NCBI GenBank assembly: GCA_902793685.1
Contig: CADBEN010000014.1
Span: 1-53,526 of the forward strand
Source: an uncultured Lachnospiraceae bacterium
Lineage (GTDB): Bacteria; Bacillota; Clostridia; Lachnospirales; Lachnospiraceae
Direction: 5' to 3'
DNA length: 53,526 nucleotides
Shown one piece after another: positions 1-8,654 of the stretch. The first letter of the stretch is position 1, and each line of letters begins with the position of its first letter. A model generated the notes under the pieces. That model saw nothing but the letters and a program-made list of their open reading frames with translations. It made no database searches and was not told where the DNA came from. Made by a program: the position numbers and the translations under genes.

Positions 1-20
1 TTCTCTCCACAATGCAATTA

Positions 21-178
21 CAGCAGCCTGTGCTTCAAAGGGGCACACGCTGCTGTTTCGCTGCCGGCTTTCGGATAAAGGTATAACACACTAGACTTTC
101 CACGGAAAGTCGTGTGCCAAAAGGAACGCTGTCCCCTTTTGAATCCTCTGCCACGAAACCTACGGTTTCTTTGGATTC
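21..178. other. Cluster of four stem-loops left of the phosphate transporter
   Basis: Four hairpins follow one another with almost no spacing. Arms lie at 21-33/42-55, at 87-91 plus 94-101/104-116 (an 8-bp perfect arm GACTTTCC with a 2-nt loop), at 119-124/135-140, and at 141-146/173-178 with a nested 6-bp stem at 155-160/164-169. The region lies just past the transporter stop codon and holds no convincing gene. It could be a structured 3' end, a set of terminators, or part of a repeat family cut by the window edge. Confidence 0.4.
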
Positions 179-211
179 TTCCTGCGCTGCATCATTCGTT
201 CTCTTTACCAT

Positions 212-1954
212 TTAACTACAATACTTCGCCAAATACATATTATACTGCTGCTCATAGTCTTCCTTCGAATCTCTGATGATACGTTGGTTTTCATGCATGT
301 TCATATTCCTGTCTGCTGTGTCAAGAACGCATCCCGAAATATTTGAACAGTGGTCTGACACGCGCTCCAGATTTGTCAGCAGATCTGACCAGATAAAGCC
401 TGCAGCCACAGAACATTCTCTGTTCTGAAGGCGGACAAAATGGCGGGTCCGCAGCTCTTCCTTCAGTTTATCGATCACCTGTTCAAGGGATTCTGTCATC
501 CTGGCCGAATGAAGATCGTCTTTTAAAAATGCCTGATAGGACAGATCCAGTATCTCTGTTACCGCCTTGCAGATCACGCTGTATTCATGGGCGGCATTTT
601 CCGAAAGCGTTACATTTTTGCTTTTCATTTCTTCTGAAGATTCCAGAATGTTCACCGCATGGTCGGCAATCCGTTCATAGTCCCCGATCATTTTCATATA
701 CTCTGTCGCCCTGGCACTTTCCTCCTCACTCAGATGTCGGGATGTCAGTTTTAAAAGGTATGTACCTATGACATCTTCCAGATGATCAGTTTCATCTTCT
801 GCTTTGCGTATATTTTCCGCCCTGTCTTCTTCATAGTGAATTACATTTTCGAGGCTGTCTTTTAAGGCCGCGACGGCTGTCTCTGCCATGAGGTCAAGCA
901 CCTGTTTGCACCTGCCCAAGGCAAGTGCCGAGCTTGCGAGTAAGCGCTCGTCAAGTTCCTTTTCCCTTTCCGGTGCTTTTGCATCAGGAAGAATCCTGCA
1001 AACCATATGTTCAAGGGCCTGACTGAACGGAAGCAGCAGTAAGGTACAAAGAATGTTAAATACCGAATGGAAAACCGCGATTCCCACCAGACTGGCAGCC
1101 TGTGCAAGAAATACCGGAGCAAAAATTGTTTTTACCAGCCAGAAAACCGTCAGCCATACGGCAGCTCCTATGAGGTTGAAGGCAAAATGAACAAGCGCGG
1201 CTCTTTTTGCATTTCTGGTCGTACCGATCGAAGAAAGCATTGCTGTTATGCAGGTACCAATATTCTGACCCATAATGATCGGGATGGCCGCACCATAGGA
1301 GACTGCGCCCGTTGAAGCAAGCGCCTGTAAAATACCTACTGATGCAGAACTGGACTGTATAATGGCCGTCAGGACCGCACCGGCAATGACCCCCAGAACA
1401 GGATTCGTAAAAGCAGGAAACATCTGTTGAAAAGACGGATCATTTCTGAGTGCCGAAACAGCGCCTGACATGGTGTCCATTCCGTACATAAGCGTTGCAA
1501 AGCCGAGCAGTATCAGCCCTGTATCCTTTCGCTTACTGTTTTGGGATACCATAAAGAAAATGATTCCCAACAGTGCAAGAATCGGCGTAAATGACGACGG
1601 CTTTAACAGTTTAACAAAAACATTGCTGCTCTCGATCCCGGCAAGGCTTAAAATCCATGCCGTTACAGTGGTACCGATATTTGCTCCCATGATGACATTG
1701 ATGGACTGCTTCAGGGTCATCAACCCCGAGTTAACAAAGCCTACCACCATGACTGTGGTTGCCGACGAGCTTTGTATGATAGCCGTAACCCCCAGCCCTG
1801 TCAAAAGACCGGTAAGTCGGTTGGTCGTCATTCGCCCCAGGAGTGCTTTTAACCTGTTGCCTGCACGGCGTTCCAACGCCTGCCCCATCAGTGTCATACC
1901 GAACAGAAACAGGCTTAAACCACCGATCAGATTCAATACATCAAACAAATCCAT
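212..1954 (-). CDS. Na+/phosphate cotransporter, NptA family with C-terminal PhoU-like domain
   Basis: A 580-residue inner-membrane protein predicted to import inorganic phosphate with sodium. The N-terminal half holds two inverted copies of the family's signature, seen as QSSSATTVMVVGF near residue 61 and QSSSASVGILQAL near residue 200, among about eight hydrophobic segments. From about residue 340 to 560 the sequence is soluble, helical and charged like PhoU, as in many Firmicute members. It lies downstream of phoB-phoR but behind a terminator, so it probably has its own promoter. PhoP-box-like repeats at 2025-2041 suggest induction on phosphate limitation. Family assignment is firm; the substrate is inferred from family and context. 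Confidence 0.93.
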   Translation of the reverse strand: MDLFDVLNLIGGLSLFLFGMTLMGQALERRAGNRLKALLGRMTTNRLTGLLTGLGVTAIIQSSSATTVMVVGFVNSGLMTLKQSINVIMGANIGTTVTAWILSLAGIESSNVFVKLLKPSSFTPILALLGIIFFMVSQNSKRKDTGLILLGFATLMYGMDTMSGAVSALRNDPSFQQMFPAFTNPVLGVIAGAVLTAIIQSSSASVGILQALASTGAVSYGAAIPIIMGQNIGTCITAMLSSIGTTRNAKRAALVHFAFNLIGAAVWLTVFWLVKTIFAPVFLAQAASLVGIAVFHSVFNILCTLLLLPFSQALEHMVCRILPDAKAPEREKELDERLLASSALALGRCKQVLDLMAETAVAALKDSLENVIHYEEDRAENIRKAEDETDHLEDVIGTYLLKLTSRHLSEEESARATEYMKMIGDYERIADHAVNILESSEEMKSKNVTLSENAAHEYSVICKAVTEILDLSYQAFLKDDLHSARMTESLEQVIDKLKEELRTRHFVRLQNRECSVAAGFIWSDLLTNLERVSDHCSNISGCVLDTADRNMNMHENQRIIRDSKEDYEQQYNMYLAKYCS

Positions 1955-2024
1955 AATATACTCTCCATTCTCTTTTTCTCAGTTACAGAATAGAGAGTCA
2001 ACATCAAATCCGTTATCGTGCTTC

Positions 2025-2041
2025 TGTAAAAAGGATGTAAG
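2025..2041 (-). promoter_or_regulatory. PhoP-box-like direct repeat before the Na+/phosphate transporter
   Basis: On the minus strand CTTACA and TTTACA start 11 bp apart, the helical repeat used by OmpR/PhoB-family regulators, and resemble the TT(A/T)ACA half-sites of Firmicute PhoP boxes. A TATTCT hexamer at 1987-1992 is a possible -10, and the start codon lies about 70 bp downstream. The same type of repeat precedes phoB. Confidence 0.5.
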
Positions 2042-2051
2042 GCGATCACAT

Positions 2052-2079
2052 AAAAAAGCAGAGACCACCGGGTCCCTGC
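2052..2079 (-). terminator. Rho-independent terminator after phoR
   Basis: Read leftwards, a 9-bp stem (GCAGGGACC with GGTCTCTGC, one G-U pair) and a CGGT loop are followed by six T residues. It lies 20 bp past the phoR stop and separates phoBR from the transporter. Confidence 0.85.
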
Positions 2080-2098
2080 AAAAGACTGATCTCTTATA

Positions 2099-3457
2099 TC
2101 ACATTCCGTCCTCCGGCTCATTCGGTATCGATACAATAAACTCCGAGCCTTCGCCGGGTCTGCTGTCCAGTCTGATTGTTCCATTATGAATCAGGACTGC
2201 ATGTTTCACAATGGAAAGTCCAAGGCCTGTACCGCCAGCCTCTTTACTCCTGCTTTTGTCCACACGATAAAAACGTTCAAAAATGCGTTCCTTTTCCTCC
2301 TCCGGAATACCAATACCCGTGTCCCTCACGGTAAGCACTGTATGTCTTTGGTCTTGCGATACAGATATACTGACGCTGCCTCCTCGATGATTGTACTTAA
2401 TCGCATTGTCACACAGGTTATATGCTATGCTGTACAGCAGCTGTGGGATCGCTGTTACAGGAGCTGGTTCACCGCTTAGGGTAAAAATGATATCCATGGC
2501 AGAGGCTGCGGCTTCCAGTGTATCAACCGCTGTTTCCGCAATACTATAAAAATCGCAATTCTCCCATTTCATTTCTGTCCCGCCGTTGTCCAGCTTCGTC
2601 AGATCGATAATATCCTCGATCAGTCTTGTCATACGTAAGGATTCGGCACGAATCTTTTCCGCAAAAGTCTTTATGTCCTCTTCTTTGACCAGACCGTTTT
2701 CAAGAAGCTCCGCATATCCGGAGATCGCATGAAGCGGCGTTTTCAATTCATGGGATACGTTTGCGCTGAATTCCTGCCTGATCAATGCTGCCTTTTCAAT
2801 TTCCTCCTGATCGCTCCTTAACTGAGCCTGTTGTGCAGCAATACGACGCAGCAGAGGCTCTATCTCCTCATAATTTTCTTTTCCAAAATACTGGTTCGGA
2901 TGATTAAGGTCGAGCTCATTGATCGGCTTTACGATCTTCGCAGCGATCCGTGAGGCAAGCACATAAGAAAGAATTAATGCTGCAAGGATCACAAAGCAGA
3001 TCGGCTGGCCAAAACCGAAAAGAAGACTCCATACAGAGAGCTGTGCAACAGACATACGGAGTACAGATCCGTCCGGAAGCCGTTTAGCCGCATAGTACTG
3101 CTGGTCTGCCAGAGTATAGGAGTGTCTGGCCGCTTCTCCGTATCCTTCCTCCAGTGCCTGCCTAATCTCCGGCCGCTCCATATGATTCTGCATGGTCGAG
3201 GTGTCCGCCTCATCATCAAATAAAACATCTCCCTCCGGGCTGACCCAGGTGATCCTGTAGCTCCCGTCATTTAATCCTTCAAAGTATTCCGCCCCGGAAA
3301 GTGCGACTCCCTGTGCTGCCAGTTCGGTCTCCACGCGAAGCTGGTTCTTCTGTATGGAGGAAAAGTATGCATACAACGATCCCATGATCAACAGCAAAGA
3401 AGCCAGAAAAACCAGGAGGGCAACAGTCCAGATTGCCTTAAAAATCTTACTGCTCAT
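2099..3457 (-). CDS. phoR: PhoR-type sensor histidine kinase
   Basis: A 452-residue membrane kinase, the expected partner of the adjacent PhoB-type regulator. Transmembrane segments at about 10-32 and 146-168 flank a roughly 110-residue extracytoplasmic domain. The dimerisation helix carries the phospho-accepting His236 in NVSHELKTPL. The ATPase domain shows an N box (NLCDNAIKYN), G1 (DTGIGIP) and G2 (GGTGLGLSIVKH). The start at 3457 is chosen because a GGAGG site precedes it and the membrane segment follows at once; it overlaps the end of phoB by 11 bp, so translation is likely coupled. The phosphate-sensing role is inferred from the neighbouring phosphate transporter and PhoP-like boxes. 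Confidence 0.9.
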   Translation of the reverse strand: MSSKIFKAIWTVALLVFLASLLLIMGSLYAYFSSIQKNQLRVETELAAQGVALSGAEYFEGLNDGSYRITWVSPEGDVLFDDEADTSTMQNHMERPEIRQALEEGYGEAARHSYTLADQQYYAAKRLPDGSVLRMSVAQLSVWSLLFGFGQPICFVILAALILSYVLASRIAAKIVKPINELDLNHPNQYFGKENYEEIEPLLRRIAAQQAQLRSDQEEIEKAALIRQEFSANVSHELKTPLHAISGYAELLENGLVKEEDIKTFAEKIRAESLRMTRLIEDIIDLTKLDNGGTEMKWENCDFYSIAETAVDTLEAAASAMDIIFTLSGEPAPVTAIPQLLYSIAYNLCDNAIKYNHRGGSVSISVSQDQRHTVLTVRDTGIGIPEEEKERIFERFYRVDKSRSKEAGGTGLGLSIVKHAVLIHNGTIRLDSRPGEGSEFIVSIPNEPEDGM

Positions 3458-4124
3458 TTTCCGCCTCCATCTTATATCCAACACCCCGAATAGTCTGGAT
3501 ATGATCCCCTGCTTTTTCGAGCTTGGTTCTAAGCGTACCGATATGAACATCCACCGTTCTGGTCTCACCGGAAAAGTCAATGCCCCACACGCTCTGAAGG
3601 ATATTGTCTCTTGTAAAGACCCTCCCCGGACTCTCCAGCAGAAGTTTCAGAAGCTCATATTCTTTCAATGTCAGCAGGACAGGCTTCCCGTCCACGGTTA
3701 CAGTATGCTTGCTTTCATCCATCGAAATCATACCGCAGGATAAAATCAAATCCTGATGATTGCCTGCACGACGAAGAACCGCCTTTATGCGCGAAACCAT
3801 CTCCATCATTCCAAACGGCTTCGCAAGATAATCGTCTGCACCGGAATCCAGACCAATTACTTTGTCATACTCGCTGTCTTTTGCAGTTGCCATAATTACA
3901 GGAATATCCGATGTAACAGGGGACGACCGTAATTTTTGAAGGATAGTCAGGCCGTCTTCCCCGGGCAGCATAACGTCCAATATAATCATTTCCGGCCTTT
4001 GTTCTTTCATGGCAGCCCAAAAACCGGTATCATTCTCAAAACCCATTGCTTCAAAACCGGAAGCTCTCAGTGTATAAACCATGAGATCCCGGATAGCGCT
4101 GTCATCTTCAACACAATAGATCAT
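3447..4124 (-). CDS. phoB: PhoB/PhoP-type response regulator (OmpR family)
   Basis: A 225-residue DNA-binding response regulator. The receiver domain (about 1-115) has the acidic pair EDD near residue 7, the phosphoacceptor Asp50 in ILDVMLPGEDG and the lysine in YLAKPFGMMEM. A winged-helix domain follows (about 130-225) ending in the typical HIGTLRTKLE and IRGVGYKM motifs. The start at 4124 is preceded by AGGAGGAGG; a longer in-frame extension upstream has no such site and covers the promoter. It is first in a leftward operon with phoR. PhoP-box-like repeats in its own promoter suggest autoregulation. Confidence 0.92.
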   Translation of the reverse strand: MIYCVEDDSAIRDLMVYTLRASGFEAMGFENDTGFWAAMKEQRPEMIILDVMLPGEDGLTILQKLRSSPVTSDIPVIMATAKDSEYDKVIGLDSGADDYLAKPFGMMEMVSRIKAVLRRAGNHQDLILSCGMISMDESKHTVTVDGKPVLLTLKEYELLKLLLESPGRVFTRDNILQSVWGIDFSGETRTVDVHIGTLRTKLEKAGDHIQTIRGVGYKMEAENEQ

Positions 4125-4151
4125 GTGGAAACCTCCTCCTTTGACACTCTC

Positions 4152-4206
4152 AATATAAATGAAGAATGTAAGCCCTGTAATCGGTGAACTGTAAAATCTC
4201 AGTAAA
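4152..4206 (-). promoter_or_regulatory. phoB promoter with four PhoP-box-like half-sites
   Basis: On the minus strand there is a TATATT -10 (4152-4157) and no good -35. Its place is taken by TTTAC-like half-sites: CTTACA (4167-4172), ATTACA (4176-4181), TTTACA (4190-4195) and TTTACT (4201-4206). The last two start 11 bp apart. This is the layout of an activator-dependent promoter. Confidence 0.55.
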
Positions 4207-4209
4207 GTC

Positions 4210-4248
4210 ACAAAACCGGATTGCCGTAGGATAAGCAGTCCGGTTTTG
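4210..4248 (-). terminator. Hairpin between rlmD and phoB
   Basis: Arms CAAAACCGGA (4211-4220) and TCCGGTTTTG (4239-4248) are a perfect inverted repeat with an 18-nt loop, lying 55 bp past the rlmD stop. There is no clear T run beyond the TTTT inside the arm, so it is a weak terminator candidate. Confidence 0.45.
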
Positions 4249-4302
4249 TCTGATGTTTTATGATTGATGTGGAATTTATATGTTTTCGTCTTCAATGATC
4301 CT

Positions 4303-5979
4303 TCAGATCATCCGAAACGCCTTAAACGCCGCAATAATCGCCTCTTCCTTTTCCTTCGGTGTCTCCGGCGACCGGCTATCCTCACTTTTCGGCAGATTGT
4401 AATTCTGCCGTTCGATGATCCCACATTTCCGCTTCGTCTTTGCGATATTCAAATGCGACACATGGAATCCATACTTCTCCTTCACCCACTCCTTAATCTC
4501 CTGATAGGTCGCCTTACTCTCCGCTGCCGTCAGATCCATTTCATTCATATCGACCTTCACACTGATATGATTCTTGGCTTCAGAAAGTTTGGACAATAAA
4601 CATACCGTCTCCACGTGCACCGTCTGCGGGAACATGTCCACGGGCTGCACCGCTGTCAGGCTGTACTGCCCGCTGGCCAGGAGGTATTTCAGGTCACGGG
4701 CAAGGGTCGCGGAGTCGCAGCTCACATAGACGATGCGCTCCGGCGCCACCTGCAGCATGGTCTGAAGGCAGGCCTCGTCGCAGCCCTTCCGCGGCGGGTC
4801 CACGCAGATCACGTCGATCTTCTCCCGCGCAGCTTCCGGCTTCCGCTGCTGCTCCGCGTACCAGGCCGGCAGAACCTCCTCTGCCTTCCCTACAAAGAAT
4901 TCCGCGTTGCAGATGCCGTTCCGGACAGCGTTCCGCCGTGCGTCCTCAATAGCCTGAGGCACGATCTCGTCCCCGTACACCTTTTTTGCCTGCTTCGCCA
5001 TGAAGAGGGAGATGGTTCCGATACCGCAGTACAGATCCCAGACATTCTCCTTCCCGGTCAGTCCCGCGTACTTCAGCGCGGTCCCGTAGAGTACCTCCGT
5101 CTGTACCGGATTCACCTGGTAGAAGGACTGGGCGGAGATCTCAAACTCCGTGTCCCCGATGGTATCCGTGATGAAGCCCGGGCCCGCCAGGACGAGGGTC
5201 TCCTTTCCGAGGATCACATTGGTGCGCTCCCGGTTGATGTTCTGCACCACCGTCGTGACGCCGGGCAGTGCCATGAGCCGGTCTGAGAGAACGCCGGGCT
5301 TTTTCAGATCCGCTCCGTTTGTCACAAGACAGACCATGATCTGCCCGCTCCTGAATCCCTTCCGGATCAGGACATGGCGGACGATGCCGGTGCCCGCAGC
5401 TTCGTCGTAGGCCGGCACATGGAATTCCTCCATCCAGTCCAGCACGGTCTTCAGGATCTCCCGGTTCTCCTCCGTCCCCAGAAGGCAGTCTTCGCAGGGG
5501 ATGATGCTGTGGGTCCGGCCGGCATAAAAACCCGCGACGGGCTTCCCCGCCTTATCCGTCCCCACCGGGAACTGGGCTTTGTTCCGGTAGCGGAAGGGAT
5601 CCTCCATACCCCGGATGGGATGGCAGTTCACGCCCGACAGGTCCAGGCCGCCGATGCGCCGGAGATTGTTTAAAACCTTGTTTTCCTTGAATCTAAGCTG
5701 CGCCGCGTAATTCATGGCCTGGAGGGTGCATCCGCCGCAGGCCCGGGCAATGGGACATGCCGGAGCGATCCGGTCCGGGCTCGGGACCAGGACCTCCTGA
5801 AGTCTCGCGTAGCCGTAGCTTTTCTTCGTCTTCATGACCGTCGCCCGGATCCGGTCTCCCGGCAGCGCGTCCTTCACAAACCAGAGAAAGGCATCGGTCC
5901 GTCCGATGCCTTCTCCCTCCGCGCCGAGATCTGTGATCTCCAGCGTGATCTCTTCGTTTTTCCGATAATCTGTACTCAT
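4303..5979 (-). CDS. rlmD: 23S rRNA (uracil-5-)-methyltransferase, RlmD/RumA family, with extra C-terminal module
   Basis: A 558-residue SAM-dependent RNA methyltransferase. An N-terminal TRAM domain (about 8-65) is followed by the iron-sulphur motif C75-x5-C81-x2-C84. The Rossmann core carries DLYCGIGTIS, the motif DPPRKGCD and the catalytic region VYVSCD. The start at 5979 fits the beginning of TRAM; the codons further upstream encode arginine-rich non-homologous sequence. Residues 466-558 form an extension beyond the normal RlmD end, marked by VKVDMNEMDLTAAESKATY and NYNLPKSEDSR. From memory, this module also occurs on other clostridial methyltransferases. Base composition drops where the extension begins (about 4600), suggesting separate origin of the 3' end. 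Confidence 0.88.
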   Translation of the reverse strand: MSTDYRKNEEITLEITDLGAEGEGIGRTDAFLWFVKDALPGDRIRATVMKTKKSYGYARLQEVLVPSPDRIAPACPIARACGGCTLQAMNYAAQLRFKENKVLNNLRRIGGLDLSGVNCHPIRGMEDPFRYRNKAQFPVGTDKAGKPVAGFYAGRTHSIIPCEDCLLGTEENREILKTVLDWMEEFHVPAYDEAAGTGIVRHVLIRKGFRSGQIMVCLVTNGADLKKPGVLSDRLMALPGVTTVVQNINRERTNVILGKETLVLAGPGFITDTIGDTEFEISAQSFYQVNPVQTEVLYGTALKYAGLTGKENVWDLYCGIGTISLFMAKQAKKVYGDEIVPQAIEDARRNAVRNGICNAEFFVGKAEEVLPAWYAEQQRKPEAAREKIDVICVDPPRKGCDEACLQTMLQVAPERIVYVSCDSATLARDLKYLLASGQYSLTAVQPVDMFPQTVHVETVCLLSKLSEAKNHISVKVDMNEMDLTAAESKATYQEIKEWVKEKYGFHVSHLNIAKTKRKCGIIERQNYNLPKSEDSRSPETPKEKEEAIIAAFKAFRMI

Positions 5980-6055
5980 ATTCGCTTTCCGCCCGTGTCC
6001 GGGCTCTTTCGAAAATCTGCCGCGAATTCCGTGGACAGAGGGCCTCCTGCCCTTA

Positions 6056-7000
6056 TCACTCCGACGTCTTCCGGAGGTTGCTGTCCAGGAAGCGGTTGAA
6101 GCCGAGCCAGCCGCTGTTGTCCCCCGCCTGCACCAGGATCTCCCGGAAGGTCTCCATCTTGGCGTCCGTATTGTCCGCAAGATTCAGGGCCATGGCCTCG
6201 ATCAGCGCCGGCTTCTTCGGCGATCCGAACTCATATTCCCCGTGGTGGGCAATGATGCAGTGGCGGAGCTCCGCCGCCTTCTTCTCCGGGAATCCCGGGA
6301 TCTCGCGGATCTTTTCCGCCAGCATCTCGCAGCCGATGACGATATGCCCGAGAAGCTGTCCCTCGTCCGTGTAGCTGTTCTCCGGGAATGCCGAAAGCTC
6401 CCGGGTCTTTCCGATGTCATGGCAGATGGCTGCCGTGATCAGGAGATCGTGATTCAGCGCCGGGTAAGCCGTGCAGTAATATTCGCAGAGCTTCGCCACG
6501 CTGAGGGTGTGCTCCAGGAGTCCGCCCATGAAGCCGTGGTGCACGCTCTTCGCCGCGGAGCTCTCCCGGAATTTCCGGACAAAGGCCGGGTCCTTCAGGA
6601 AGAAGCTTTCCAGCAGCCTGCTGAGGTACGGGTCCTTCACGCCGGCGATCTCCTCCAGGAGTTCGCTGAACATTACGTCGTTGTCCTTGTCCGAGGTGGG
6701 GAGATAATCCGCGGGGATATACTCGCTCTCGTCCGCCTTGCGGATCCGCCGGATGTTCAGCTGAAGACTGCCGTTGAACAGCTGCACGTCAGCATCGACC
6801 GCCACATAGTCCGGCGCGTCGAAATCTCCGATGCCCGGATTCCCCGGATCCCAGATCTTTCCGTCGACGCTGCCGGTCTTGTCCTGCAGCGTGATGCTCT
6901 CGTATTCTTTGCCGGTCTTGGTGAGATGCGTGGACTTCGCGCGGCACAGCCAGACCGAGGAGACGCGGGTATTTTCTCTCAGAGTTTCGATAAACTTCAT
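6056..7000 (-). CDS. yhaM: HD-domain 3'-5' exoribonuclease, YhaM family
   Basis: A 314-residue protein with an OB-fold (about 10-90; KTGKEYESITLQDKTG, then VQLFNGSLQLNIRRIRK) followed by an HD phosphohydrolase domain. Metal-binding residues are visible in HHGFMGGLLEHT, AAICHDIGK, GHIVIGCEML and IIAHHGEYEFGSPKKP, the arrangement known in YhaM/CBF1 nucleases acting on single-stranded RNA or DNA. The start at 7000 has only a weak AGGAAA site but matches the family start MKFIETLREN. It lies between the HtrA-like gene and rlmD on the same strand with gaps of about 160 and 76 bp, so co-transcription is plausible. Confidence 0.88.
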   Translation of the reverse strand: MKFIETLRENTRVSSVWLCRAKSTHLTKTGKEYESITLQDKTGSVDGKIWDPGNPGIGDFDAPDYVAVDADVQLFNGSLQLNIRRIRKADESEYIPADYLPTSDKDNDVMFSELLEEIAGVKDPYLSRLLESFFLKDPAFVRKFRESSAAKSVHHGFMGGLLEHTLSVAKLCEYYCTAYPALNHDLLITAAICHDIGKTRELSAFPENSYTDEGQLLGHIVIGCEMLAEKIREIPGFPEKKAAELRHCIIAHHGEYEFGSPKKPALIEAMALNLADNTDAKMETFREILVQAGDNSGWLGFNRFLDSNLRKTSE

Positions 7001-7159
7001 ATATGATCGTTTCCTGTTCTTCTTTTTTTCTTTTCGCCCGGAGCATATCTTCACCGGTGCCACCGGGCGCTGCCGGACATGCTGTCCTGCCCATGCTGCG
7101 GGGCGGTCCCTGCCGGGCAGGGCGTTCCGTCTTTCCGCCGCCGGATCTGCTCCCGGAGG

Positions 7160-8557
7160 TCACCGCGCTCCGACGTTCAGCATGAACTCAAGCTCAGCGT
7201 ATTCATTCTCATCCCGGCCGGTGCGCATGACGACGAACCGGACCGAATCCTCCGCATGGAGTTTTTCCACTTCCGCGGTATAGTCCCGCATGGTCCTGAT
7301 CTCCGTATCCCCGACGCGGGTGATGATGTCGCCGGGCTGGAGTCCTGCGTTGTATGCCGGGCTGTCCCGGGTGATCCGGGTGATATAAAGTCCTGCCGGG
7401 ATCTCCTGCTCCTGCATCTCCTGGCTCACGGCACTGCCGCGGACCCCGATGAGGGGCGAGGCCTGCCCGTTGATCATGTGCTCCAGGATCGCCTTGAATT
7501 CGGAGACGCCGAGAACCACCGTATGCTTTGTATTCTGGTCGCTGAACACATCCGTGACCCAGCCGACCAGCCGTCCCTCAGTGTCCAGCATCCAGGTTCC
7601 CGCGGAGGCATTGCCCGCGGATTTCGTATGGAAGAGGGTCGCCGCGCCGTCCGTCACACTGATCGGGGACACGCCGCCGATCACGCCGTAATCCGCGGAA
7701 TGGACCATGCCGAGAGGCGCCCCGACCGCGATCAGGATATCCCCGCGGCGGAGCCGGTAAGAGTTCCCGAGTTCCAGCGGTGTCACGCCTTCTGTTTTCT
7801 CCCGGTTCTCATCCGTCACCGGGACCGTGAGCACCGCAAGCCCGCTGGCTGTATCCGGCCGCTTGACGGATGCATCAGACTTCAGTCCCTTGCCGAAATC
7901 CACCACCAGACGGTCCGCGCCGCTGACCGCGTTCCCGGAGGCCAGGATCAGGATCTCACTGTCCGTCTTTGCGATCACGACGCCTGAGTAAAGACCCGAG
8001 GTTCGGAGTTCGTTATCGAACCAGTCCTGTCCTTCCCGGACCTGTTCGATGGTGACGACGGAGAGATCCGCCGTGTCCGCCACGCCGCGGAGCCCGTAGG
8101 AAAGCTTAAGTACTTCCGGCATGCCGAAGGGCCAGGTCTCTATCTCTGCCTTCACGATCTCCCCGACCGGTACCGTCTCCTCCGGGGCAGTGGTCTCCGC
8201 CGGGGAAGTTCCCTCGGAACCGCTTTCTCCCGTGCTGTCCGCACCGGTGTTCTCCCCGGACTCCCCGGAGGGACCGGATTCTTCCGCGGACGGGGTCGAT
8301 TCATCCCTTCCCAGAGTCACCGTGGTCTCTCCCGAAGACACGACCGGCCCGAAGCGGGCCTGCACCCGCGGGACCGCGATCACCGCCACCACCACGGCCG
8401 CCAGCGAAAAGGCGACGCCGGCCAGCATCGACCGCCCGATCATCCGGAGCGTCCGCATTTTGCTGTCCCGGCGTCCGACGATCTTCTGCGTCATAAATGG
8501 TTTACGCTCTTCGTTATTGTTATCCGGGTCATTTCCCGGCCGCATTTCATCCGCCAT
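7160..8557 (-). CDS. Membrane-anchored HtrA/DegP-like PDZ protein lacking the catalytic triad
   Basis: A 465-residue protein with a short cytoplasmic N-terminus, one transmembrane segment (about 44-64), a Ser/Thr/Glu/Gly-rich linker (about 75-130), a trypsin-like fold (about 150-360) and a C-terminal PDZ domain (about 368-460; SPAYNAGLQPGDIITRVGDTEI). Alignment by eye to HtrA puts Asn209 at the catalytic His (ASGNAVSGA for NNHVVxGA), Gly239 at the Asp (SGLAVL for TDLAVL) and Ala317 at the Ser (AGNASAG for PGNSGGP). It is therefore probably not a protease but a scaffold or sensor at the cell surface. An AAGGAA site precedes the start. It is transcribed divergently from mutS2. Confidence 0.85.
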   Translation of the reverse strand: MADEMRPGNDPDNNNEERKPFMTQKIVGRRDSKMRTLRMIGRSMLAGVAFSLAAVVVAVIAVPRVQARFGPVVSSGETTVTLGRDESTPSAEESGPSGESGENTGADSTGESGSEGTSPAETTAPEETVPVGEIVKAEIETWPFGMPEVLKLSYGLRGVADTADLSVVTIEQVREGQDWFDNELRTSGLYSGVVIAKTDSEILILASGNAVSGADRLVVDFGKGLKSDASVKRPDTASGLAVLTVPVTDENREKTEGVTPLELGNSYRLRRGDILIAVGAPLGMVHSADYGVIGGVSPISVTDGAATLFHTKSAGNASAGTWMLDTEGRLVGWVTDVFSDQNTKHTVVLGVSEFKAILEHMINGQASPLIGVRGSAVSQEMQEQEIPAGLYITRITRDSPAYNAGLQPGDIITRVGDTEIRTMRDYTAEVEKLHAEDSVRFVVMRTGRDENEYAELEFMLNVGAR

Positions 8558-8654
8558 AAAACGTTCCTTCCGTGAACCCTGTCCGCGTGCGCCGTCCCGT
8601 TTTGTATGGAGATCCCTCTCCGCCCGCACATTGTCCGCAGGCAGATTCCTCGCT

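Noticed and set aside
3447-4295. A longer PhoB with 57 extra N-terminal residues
   Set aside because: The extension runs through the promoter and PhoP-like boxes and is not receiver sequence. The AGGAGGAGG before 4124 decides the start.
4303-6180. A longer RlmD start at 6180
   Set aside because: The extra 67 residues are Arg/Ser-rich, overlap the end of the YhaM-type gene, and lie before the normal TRAM start.
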